A DNA stretch of 64,000 nucleotides from Brachypterus glaber (lineage: Eukaryota > Arthropoda > Insecta > Coleoptera > Kateretidae): contig OY294048.1 of assembly GCA_958510825.1 (NCBI GenBank), forward strand, positions 32,639,026 to 32,703,025, read 5' to 3'. Below, in pieces: positions 54,914 through 64,000 of this stretch. The position numbers were made by a program, and so were the translations under genes. Under the pieces are notes generated by a model. That model was not told where the DNA came from, ran no database searches, and was given only the letters and a program-made list of their open reading frames with translations. How positions within the stretch are numbered: position 1 is the stretch's first letter; every line of letters starts with the position of its first letter.

Positions 54914-56424
54914 TGAACCGGTGAGAGCAAGAAGGGAAAGATTGCACTTTTTGGACAAAATTGACTGAGATAGCCAATTTGTTCTTTGGTTTAAAACGCA
55001 TCTGTTGGCTCAAAAAAAGGTAAACATATCACAAACTATGACGCCCCAGTAACACATTAAATATGTGATTGAGACAAAGAAGGAAAACATTCCAGGATTT
55101 TCATAAAGTATGAATATTTTTTTAACTTACTACAAGAAAAAGATGATGACTTTAAGTAAGAGTAAGGACTAAAAACCTAAGCAAACATCAATAGGTTAAG
55201 AATGTATATTTTATTTAAATTTAAGCATGTATATATGCCTTATATATACTGTTATTTGTTTAAATACGTCTTGTAATTAACAGTAAAAAATGTTTTTTTT
55301 TGATTATCCAGTTGAGATCAAGAAGGAAAAGATTGCACCAATTTTTACTATATATCAGAGCTAAACTAAAGGTTTTAAAAAGAAACATTGTTATTATGGT
55401 TACGATAAACAAGTTTGTAATGTTGTGTTTCTTTATTGGGCTTATGGGATCTAGGAGACTTTGCCGAAAAATTGACCGCGAAACTTTTACCGCAAAACAT
55501 TTACCGCGCCATGATTTAACCGCGAAAGGTTTCACCGCGAAAAAGTAATTACCGCGAAAAATTATTACCGCGGAAACTATTATCGCGACAATAAAAATCG
55601 CGCATACTTTTACGTCGTAATAATATAATCGCGCATACTTTCGCCGCGCAATATGATAATCGCGCCTTAATTTTAATTAAAAAAAAATAACCTTAAAATA
55701 TATATTATAATTTTTTGAGTGAAATGCTTATTTAATAATCATAGTTTTGTTTTTATTTTTTATCAAAAACAAAACCAAACAAACTAAACCAAACAATTTA
55801 ATCATATTTATGTTTTTTAAAATACTAAAATTATAACACCAATATAAAGAAATTAGTTATGTATTATATTATATTATATTTATTAGTAATATAATTATAA
55901 TTTTACTTACATATATGTTTAAAAACCAAACCAAACAATTTAGTTATATTAAAATTTTGTTAATTCTGCAATTATTAAACTTAATAAAACAAATTGGTAA
56001 TATAATATATTAAACTTGGCGTAGCTTACGAAAAAGTATTATAAAAAAAACGTATTTTTATAATTTAAAATTAGACTCGGAATTTGCTTTGCGCGTTAAA
56101 TATTTTCGCGGCTATTACTTTCGCTATATATTTTTCGCGGTAATTGCATTTCGCTATTTAAACTTTTCGTGGTAATAGTTTTTGGCTATTTTTATTTCGC
56201 TTTAATATTTTTTCGCGTTAAATTTTTATCGCTGTTAATCCTTTGCGCGGAAAAAAACATTTCGCGGTAATTTTTTCGACGAAATATTTTTGCGATAATT
56301 GTTTTCGCGGTAAATTTTTCGAAGAAGGCTCCCGTTCCCGGCTTATGATTTGATTGATATAAAGTTTTTTCTTAATTCCCGAAAGTTGGATCGAGTGCAA
56401 TCTTTCCCTTCTTGCTCTCACTCT
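54914..56424. mobile_element. Foldback element rich in CCGCGAAA motifs
   Basis: GTGAGAGCAAGAAGGGAAAG at 54914 is mirrored by CTTTCCCTTCTTGCTCTCAC near 56400. A variant also lies at 55312. Between them, CCGCGAAA-type words recur about ten times in 55460-55660 and TTTCGCGG-type words about ten times in 56100-56320, in opposite orientation. No credible ORF. Confidence 0.65.
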
Positions 56425-57815
56425 TCAATTGAAAAAAAAAACATTACAGTAAAAGCTCGAAATTTGGTTAATCCCAGGATTGACGTGTTAAACCTAGGAT
56501 TTACCAATTAAACGTAAACAAACGTTTAATTAGTCTGTTCGTTGGTGCCGCACTTTTACACCCAGAGTAACTCGTTCAGAAAAAGTCACGTGAGTAGTGC
56601 AGTTCAGTTCAGTTAAGTTGGACGAACGAACGCCAAAAAGTTGATATAAATGTCAAATTAGTAACACAACCTCAAACTTAGTGTAAATTATTTAATTTCA
56701 TAATAATATAATAATATTATTTATTAATTAATTCTTTAACCAATAACAAAAATATAAATATCTGAAATGTTTCAAAAGTTGGTCAATTGAAAATCGCTTT
56801 AATTTAATGCGCATGTGTGCACTAACTTTTACACTAACTAATTATTACCGCGGAAACTATTATCGCGACAATAAAAATCGCGCATACTTTTACGTCGTAA
56901 TAATATAATCGCGCATACTTTCGCCGCGCAATATGGTAATCGCGCCTTAATTTTAATTAAAAAAAAATAACCTTAAAATATATATTATAATTTTTTGAGT
57001 GAAATGCTTATTTAATAATCATAGTTTTGTTTTTATTTTTTATCAAAAACAAAACCAAACAAACTAAACCAAACAATTTAATCATATTTATGTTTTTTAA
57101 AATACTAAAATTATAACACCAATATAAAGAAATTAGTTATGTATTATATTATATTATATTTATTAGTAATATAATTATAATTTTACTTACATATATGTTT
57201 AAAAACCAAACCAAACAATTTAGTTATATTAAAATTTTGTTAATTCTGCAATTATTAAACTTAATAAAACAAATTGGTAATATAATATATTAAACTTGGC
57301 GTAGCTTACGAAAAAGTATTATAAAAAAAACGTATTTTTATAATTTAAAATTAGACTCGGAATTTGCTTTGCGCGTTAAATATTTTCGCGGCTATTACTT
57401 TCGCTATATATTTTTCGCGGTAATTGCATTTCGCTATTTAAACTTTTCGTGGTAATAGTTTTTGGCTATTTTTATTTCGCTTTAATATTTTTTCGCGTTA
57501 AATTTTTATCGCTGTTAATCCTTTGCGCGGAAAAAAACATTTCGCGGTAATTTTTTCGACGAAATATTTTTGCGATAATTGTTTTCGCGGTAAATTTTTC
57601 GAAGAAGGCTCCCGTTCCCGGCTTATGATTTGATTGATATAAAGTTTTTTCTTAATTCCCGAAAGTTGGATCGAGTGCAATCTTTCCCTTCTTGCTCTCA
57701 CTCTTCAATTGAAAAAAAAAAACATTACAGTAAAAGCTCGAAATTTGGTTAATCCCAGGATTGACGTGTTAAACCTAGGATTTACCAATTAAACGTAAAC
57801 AAACGTTTAATTAGT
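55561..57815. repeat. 1280-bp tandem duplication cut by the assembly gap
   Basis: Sequence from 55561 recurs from 56841 at a constant offset of 1280 (1281 after one extra A in a poly-A). Only one substitution was noticed (ATATGATAAT versus ATATGGTAAT). The second unit is broken at 57815 by the N run. Confidence 0.9.
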
Positions 57816-58015
57816 NNNNNNNNNNNNNNNNNNNNNNNNNNNNNNNNNNNNNNNNNNNNNNNNNNNNNNNNNNNNNNNNNNNNNNNNNNNNNNNNNNNNN
57901 NNNNNNNNNNNNNNNNNNNNNNNNNNNNNNNNNNNNNNNNNNNNNNNNNNNNNNNNNNNNNNNNNNNNNNNNNNNNNNNNNNNNNNNNNNNNNNNNNNNN
58001 NNNNNNNNNNNNNNN
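57816..58015. other. Assembly gap, 200 N
   Basis: Exactly 200 N, a typical fixed-size scaffold gap; true length unknown. Confidence 0.99.
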
Positions 58016-58381
58016 AAGAAGTATTGCCTACGAATTATCTCCGTAACTATAAAAGATAACTTTTTGAAATATATATGAACCGTAAATACCCCCATTTTAG
58101 CATCGTCATTATAAAAAATATCACTTCTGGTCTAAGCGGAAAATGGCGTTATTTTAAAGTTTTTTTTTAATTCATCAACTTTAACGCCAGTTTGTGCTAA
58201 ATTTTTAAATGGAACGTCTCATTTTTGATTTTGCTAAATTAAAAATTCAGGTATACTCTACAAGAAAAACGTACAAATACCCTAATAGGGTTGGCCCTTT
58301 TCGGGGAAAATGGCCATATTCCGTTGGGAGCTAAGTTATCTTTTATAGTTACGGAGATAATTCGTAGGCAATACTTCTTGT
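58016..58381. mobile_element. Hairpin element truncated by the gap
   Basis: AAGAAGTATTGCCTACGAAT right after the gap is mirrored by ATTCGTAGGCAATACTTCTT at 58362-58381, with arms of about 48 bp. The left end may continue inside the gap. Confidence 0.8.
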
Positions 58382-59870
58382 GTTAGCCGGTATATAATTA
58401 TACATTATACATTTTAATGTAAATAAACTAGAAATCTGAAAGTGATATAAGAGCTTAATCCAGTTTGGGTATAAAAAAATAGAATATATTTTTAAACGAC
58501 TTTTTATAAATATTTAAATTGCCCCTAGGGGGTGGGGGTCATTTTTTTTAATATTATTATTATTATTTAGCTCTAGTGAGTGCAAAAACCGTCAGTACAA
58601 AATTTACACAAACATATTGGTAAGAATTGAAATAGAGGTATACCTCCCCAACGAGGGGGGGGGGTTGGGGGAATTATTTTATTTTATATTATTATATTTT
58701 ATTGTCTTCGAAGATAAATAACTATACCAAATTTCAGCTTTCTATCATTAACCTAAGGTGTCCTGCGTAACAAACAAACTAACTAACAAACTAACATAGT
58801 AGCAAACTAACAAACTAGAAATTCAAGTCAAATAAAAACTAAAAAAAAGTAAAACCAGTATAAGAGCAAAAAAAAATAAAAATATTTGTAATCTTAAAAT
58901 CTCATATATATTTTTTAATTTTAAAGTAAAAAAAAAAGAGTTAAAATCGTCCATTTTTAAACATTTACGGCTCTTGCGCGACCTCCTAACTTTTTCCGAT
59001 TCTCCTAAAATTTTGCATATATAATATATATGTATAGGTCTACAATTTCAGACTAGGGCCCGTTAACATTTTTACACCATGTGGATACAAGGGTAGAAAA
59101 TAGTAGTAGTAAAATTATGGATTTTTTGAGGTTTAAGGTTATTGTGCCAACTCTAAACGACTTGTGATCCACCTTAAATTTTACGTAAGCAATAGTCACA
59201 AATTAGGCAACAATTTTAGTTGATAAAAGTTTAAGATTTCAAAATCTGCTAATTTATAAATTTAAAATTAAAGAAGCTCGTAAAATAGGTAAGTTTAAAA
59301 ACTTTAGGACCACTGTGCGGTGCCTTAACGTATTTCGATTGACTTCAAATTTTGGATAATTCATATTACCATAAAGGGCAACAAATTTTTGTGTAGGTAG
59401 CATTCGTATATTCAATTTGAATTTTCGCGACCACCCTATTGCACACGTTATGCAAAAATTGAATATTTTTTATTCAGAATTTTAAAAGCAAATGGTTTTT
59501 ATGTTATTAAAACAAATCCATAGAGTCCAGGTCCGGATTTATTTTAGTTTCCACTCTAGGCAATAGATTTATGTATTATACGTTTACTTCGGACCCCGAA
59601 AATGAAAAAATATGCCCAAAATCAAAAAATTTATATACAATTGGGCAGGAGATTGTCATCTCACTTCGTCCGAGTTCACTCACTTTTCCCTTCAAGGTCA
59701 TTGAATTTATAAAAGATCCCTTTTGTAGTGGTATACCTGTGTTGCTTATTTCAACCGTATATTAGAGTCACCTGTTTCCAGTTAGTTCTTTAGTCAATTG
59801 AACTAATATATGTATACCAACTTCGAAATATGAAGTGTCCCCCTGAGGCGTTTCTTGTCCAATTCTTATA
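58382..59870. other. AT-rich stretch, nothing coding recognised
   Basis: Contains G-rich runs (58530, 58655) and poly-A. The reading frame at 59571-59765 has no motif. Confidence 0.35.
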
Positions 59871-59879
59871 GTATATTAA

Positions 59880-60345
59880 AGTACTAGTTTCATAACATAC
59901 ATAAGTACTTTAGAAAACTCGCCGCAAGCGGCTCGTTTTCTAAACTTGTACTCGTGCGCTAAAACCGTGTTATGAAACGAGTGCTTTATACAATTTTTTC
60001 TATTTTGCTCTAAAATTTAAAAAAACTTACATTTAAATTGATGACTGATTTAGGGATTTTTGTTTTGGGTTGGCATTACAGTTTACACCATGTTTAAAAT
60101 TCTAAGAACAAATGATATTTTGATATATTTTATAGTCATCTCTTCTCTTTTTTACTGCAATTAACCAAGCCACAATTTTAACATGGCAAAAATAACCGAA
60201 ACACAAAATTTTGTAGAAAATTCAACTTTAAAGCGACATTGACATTTGCACGGAAAACGTCTAGCGATAGGCCTGTTGCCAACCCAAAAGAATAAAAGTA
60301 TGGGCCTATAAGAACACGCAAAATGCATGCGATTATGAGGTTTTT
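59880..60345 (+). repeat. Uninterrupted copy of the 29640-32200 repeat
   Basis: Carries AAAACTCGCCGCAAGCGGCT, GATGACTGATTTAGGGATTT and AAAATTCAACTTTAAAGCGA. It gives the pre-insertion sequence for the retrotransposon at 30065-32036. Confidence 0.8.
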
Positions 60346-60369
60346 TTGACCGCGCGGTAACTACGATCA

Positions 60370-60579
60370 GGATCAGGTTGCAAGTCTTTGAAACTCAAAG
60401 ACTCAACGAAGACGAACTAAGAGATCTCCCCTGGGCCAATATCCTGACCTTTATTGAAAGGACGGGCAGGTTCAAGGAGGAATTAAATTAGTAAATGGCT
60501 GGGATTGCCTGGGGGACAAAAACGGCCAGAAATGGCCTAGTTGTCCGGCTTTGGCCAACCCAAAAATTTACTACTACTA
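60370..60579 (+). mobile_element. Non-LTR retrotransposon 3' end with 9-bp target duplication
   Basis: CTACGATCA flanks both sides (60361-60369, 60580-60588). The right side is preceded by a TACTAC tail. The insert carries the last 40 codons of an ORF2-like frame: LQVFETQRLNEDELRDLPWA, NILTFIERTGRFKEELN, TAG at 60489. The ending FIERTGRF-EEL resembles C-termini of I/R1-type ORF2 proteins. It is a severe 5' truncation. Confidence 0.7.
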
Positions 60580-60981
60580 CTACGATCAATTTTAAAGTTC
60601 TATTAGTGGTTGGTGTAAAGGATGATCATGTTCAAAAAAGAGTTAACATTTTCTCCCAAAAGCGATATATTATCTCTAAACCGATTACTACAAGGATCAA
60701 ACCTTAATTTTTATGCGATTTTTTTCTAACCCAAGCGAACTTGGGGAGAATTTGGCGGTGTTATGCAATAAGTCATTATTATTTGATAATAGTTATTTAA
60801 TAATTATTGCCAATAACTGTCTAACCCACATTGTGAGATGCAAATGTTGAATTCATTCCGTAATAACTTTTAAACGTTTTGACTGAAACACTTAAAATTA
60901 AGCATTCGCTTCACTTGTTCATGTATCAGAACATCAGTACAAAACAAGCCGTGAAGATATGTAATGCTACGCATTTCATTA

Positions 60982-61260
60982 TACAAGGTTATTCAGAAAT
61001 AAGTTAGAGAAATTTAACAGGTGATTCTACGTTAAAAAATATGAAAAAAAAATCTTATAAAGGTTGGTTTTTATTTAATATTTCTGGAACCCTATAAACC
61101 ACAGTAACGAATTTTTTCACATGTCTTAACATTGATAAAGGCTATCATTTTATGTAATTTTTATTTGGGAATTGTATCCAGGGACGTGCAAAATGGGGGG
61201 GGGGGCACTTTTTTGCCCTAAACTTTTTTATCTGTAGACTTTTTGACTTTTTTATTTAAG
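60982..61260. mobile_element. Partial copy of the AAGGTTGGTCC MITE family
   Basis: ACAAGGTTATTCAGAAAT, GATTCTACGTTAAAAA, ATAAAGGTTGGT, CAGGGACGTGCAAAATGGGG and a G run follow the left arm of 47923-49050. The right arm is missing. Confidence 0.7.
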
Positions 61261-61674
61261 TGCATGCCGCATTTGCCTCTGTATTATAGTATAATAAGCT
61301 TTTAATATTTTTAAGATACTAAGGAATAACACATGGCGCGTTTTTGGTCTGTTTTAATCTGAAATTTAAGAATAAGTTACTAAGGAAAATCACAATTTCT
61401 TTCCTTTTTCATAATTTAAGACTTTTTTTGTTATTTTTGCAATATGCATATTTTATAATAAGAGATTAATGTTATCTTGTTAAAAAACAGTATATCTTCG
61501 TATGTAACGGCCATCAAAAAAAAGGCTAAAATTCATTTTTCTCGATTTTAACTTTTTTGGAAATGCCGCGTTGATCCTAAGCAGGGCAGAGTAACTCTCC
61601 ATAATTCCTTAACTAGTGTTTAATTCTTTTCACATTTCTTATAAGGTGGTTTTTGCATAAAATCTCTTTGCTAG

Positions 61675-61915
61675 TCTTAAATAGGTTCATAAGCCTTTTT
61701 TAATCAAGAATAGTTAACGGTAAATATTTGGGTGGGGCAAAAAAACCAAATTATTAAAAAAGCCTTACCCACACGTTTATTATAAGATTTTTTTTTATAA
61801 AATGTTGTCTTTTCTACTTTTAAATAGGTTCAAACCGTTTTTTAATTGAGAATAGTTAACGGCAAATATTTGGGTGGGCAAAAAACTAAATTATTAAAAT
61901 TTGCACCCTTAACCG
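61675..61915. repeat. Two-unit tandem repeat, about 147 bp
   Basis: GAATAGTTAACGG-AAATATTTGGGTGGG and following CAAAAAAC(C)AAATTATTAAAA occur at about 61705 and 61850. Confidence 0.75.
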
Positions 61916-62055
61916 TTTTTTCCAATGCATTTTTTACCACTTCTAGTAACATATTTGGAATGTTTATTAACTAGAGCAATAAAGTACCTTAAATATAACC
62001 CGTTTCAAAAAAAAAATGAGGGTTAGGCCCTTATATTAGTTGCACTCTTCAAATG

Positions 62056-62217
62056 TTACCGACAAAAGTGGCTATCAAATAGTAATGCTTTTATTATTTT
62101 TTTTTAAACTATTAGCTTAAATTTAAATAACTTGCACCTAGGTGCAAGCTGCTAATAGCAATATTTCACAAAAAAAAAATAATAAAAGCAATATATTTGA
62201 TAGCCACTTTTGTCGGG
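62056..62217. repeat. Hairpin GACAAAAGTGGCTATCAAAT
   Basis: CCGACAAAAGTGGCTATCAA is mirrored by TGATAGCCACTTTTGTCGG, and TGCTTTTATTATTTTTTTTT by its complement. The loop contains a GCACCTAGGTGC palindrome. Confidence 0.8.
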
Positions 62218-62669
62218 GACAGTTGTACATAATTAGTAGCTATCTTTAGAACAGACGTAGTAGCTATCCTCAGGACATACATATCCTTGGGATATACGGT
62301 TCGGAAGTCGCTCGGCTTCCCATTTGGTAACAAAGTATACCTGAGGATATCCTACTGATATCTATAGACGAAATCGTATATCCTAGGGATGTCGGAAATG
62401 CCAAAACGGATATTCTGGGGATATCCATTGTATAAACATGTGCTATCTGGGATACGTAACGACGGCATGACCCGTAATAGAATAGAATAGAACATATTTA
62501 CAACTCCACTCTACAACATCTCTACTCCATAGTATGGATGTACTTGCTCAATATCTTAAGATGATTTTTCCTTAGGGGAACAAATTCGTTGCAATAATAA
62601 ATAAATAGTTTAATGAGCAGAGCAGAGCAAATATTTCCCAAATAAAAATTTACAAACTGAGAAATTTCC

Positions 62670-62820
62670 CAAATCTAAAAAGCTTTACCCCTGACCGTGA
62701 AATTTAGCTGACTAAAAAAAAGGTCCTTCTCTGAAAAATTCCCAACTCAAAAAAGCTTTACTACCCCCGACTGTAAAATTTTGATGACTAAAAAAGGTCC
62801 TCATCTATGAAAAATTAAAC
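62670..62820. repeat. Two-unit diverged tandem repeat, about 75 bp
   Basis: AAAAAGCTTTAC-CCC-GAC-GT-AAATTT and GACTAAAAAAGGTCCT-TCT-TGAAAAATT occur twice in order. Confidence 0.65.
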
Positions 62821-63671
62821 TAAAAATAATATTAATTAATTTTCTGTTTTGTGAGAATTTTAAATAATTATTTAAAATCGACTTTGTTTATTATTTTAAT
62901 AATAAATTAAATCAATTTACATTTGGCTTTTTGTCTCACAGTATTAATACTATTAATATATTAATACTAATAATATATATATTTTTTTTAATGTAGTGTA
63001 GCTTCTGTTTTGACTTGAGCACTACCTGTGGGGGTGCTTAGAGCTTATTTCGCCTGGGGGTGCTCAAAATCATGCCCCTAGCACCCCTCCCCCAGTTACG
63101 GGCCTGAGCAGAGATGTAATGGAGAATATTTTAGAGATTTTAGAGATGTTATTAGTAAAATATAATTAAAAATAAATTAGTTTTTAAAATTCAGATTTTT
63201 GCTAGCAAGTAAATGAATACGTCGATCCAAGCTCTAGTAATAATTATTACACAGTTTAAATAAATTGATTTGTTAAACAGGGTCAACTTGCCGGGTTAGT
63301 TTTAAATTACGTTTAGGTCTTAGGTCAATATAAAATTGAAAATATTTTTTTTATTGAATGAATCATTATTATTAATAAAGTATTTAACAATTTAACAATT
63401 AAATTAAAATTCATGCGTAATGTTATAAGATTTATTTTATTTTATTCACCTATAAGATTATAGAAGATTATAGGTGAACATGCCCCTAGAGGGGTAGACC
63501 CCTGCCCCATAGCTTTTTAGAATAATATTTTTGTTACATAAAAAAATGTTTACTATTAAGGTACTAAAATGTTTACTATTTTACTATTAAGGTACTAAAT
63601 ACTATATTCTACTCATTAGACATATTCTTTGATATCGCACACGCTTGGACTTAAGCTTAAGCGTGTTAATA

Positions 63672-63830
63672 CTGAATATTTTTTGATACATATAGCCGGC
63701 GCAATTACTATAGACGATTGTGCCTCTCACTTGCTCGCATTCTGCCTTACGAAGGTTAAAGCGTAAAGTTGAGAGCGCGCTCGTCTATAGTAATTGCGAC
63801 TGCTATAAGCGCATAGGTATCAAAAAATAT
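63672..63830. mobile_element. MITE with GAATATTTTTTGATAC ends
   Basis: GAATATTTTTTGATACATAT is mirrored by GTATCAAAAAATATTC. Arms continue through GCAATTACTATAGACGA / TCGTCTATAGTAATTGC, about 55 bp each. Confidence 0.8.
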
Positions 63831-64000
63831 TCAATTTTATTGCACACTATCTTTTCTGACTTCAAGAGACTAAAGAAAATAACTAAATATGATTAGTTAG
63901 AGGTTAATTTTAAAAGCAAAAACAAGAAAATTATATACAAAAAGTTACTTTAAGTCCAAAAAAAAATCATTGTAAGACCCTAAGCTTAGTTTACACCATA

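Noticed and set aside
56218..57701. Two identical 67-codon minus-strand frames (56218-56421 and 57498-57701)
   Set aside because: They are the same repeat sequence duplicated by the 1280-bp tandem copy, not a gene family.

Overview
This window looks like AT-rich, intron-rich, transposon-laden genomic DNA from an arthropod, most probably an insect. The evidence is two animal genes split by GT-AG introns, plus Tc1/mariner, hAT, Jockey-like, RNase-H-bearing non-LTR and Penelope-like remnants and a dense population of MITEs and foldback elements. The order cannot be fixed by eye. One 200-N assembly gap lies at 57816-58015.

Left end, + strand (1-10222): the last four coding exons of an LRPPRC/bicoid-stability-factor-like pentatricopeptide protein, all in consistent phase. 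The final intron (3120-10070) is swollen by at least five mobile elements, including a 2.6 kb element nested inside another MITE. Between 10.3 and 16.7 kb no gene is seen; this stretch holds repeats, a nested MITE with its empty site preserved at a second copy, and a 76-nt tRNA-like sequence.

Middle, - strand (44874 down to 16778): the 3' two thirds of a Slik/SLK/LOK-family Ste20 kinase. The acidic/proline-rich linker, the conserved start of the PKK region and the long coiled coil are present in seven internal exons. The kinase domain must lie beyond the right edge or beyond any exon seen here. The gene converges on the LRPPRC gene. The most interesting signal is at its 3' end. Besides a terminal exon resembling the vertebrate SLK/LOK C-terminus (16942-16778), the last intron carries three tandemly duplicated, mutually similar terminal exons (26166-26086, 24372-24133, 23032-22754). 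Each has its own splice acceptor in phase with the same upstream donor. Two are fully open and one is cut short by an early stop.

Slik introns and right end (about 17-64 kb): retrotransposon and transposon debris. This includes an RNase H non-LTR fragment (30065-32036) inserted in a repeat whose intact copy is at 59.9-60.3 kb, a Jockey-like reverse transcriptase pseudogene (40.7-42.8 kb), two Tc1/mariner-type transposase fragments, and a Penelope-like GIY-YIG fragment flanked by long inverted arms with hammerhead-like motifs. There is also a near-perfect 290-bp-arm palindrome (43617-44265) whose spacer is a copy of its left flank. No confident host exon is seen from 48 to 64 kb. That region holds foldbacks, an 8-bp-TSD hAT element, a tandemly duplicated element rich in CCGCGAAA motifs that runs into the assembly gap, and simple repeats.

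All calls come from reading sequence and ORFs by eye; no database search was run. Family comparisons rely on remembered family features.
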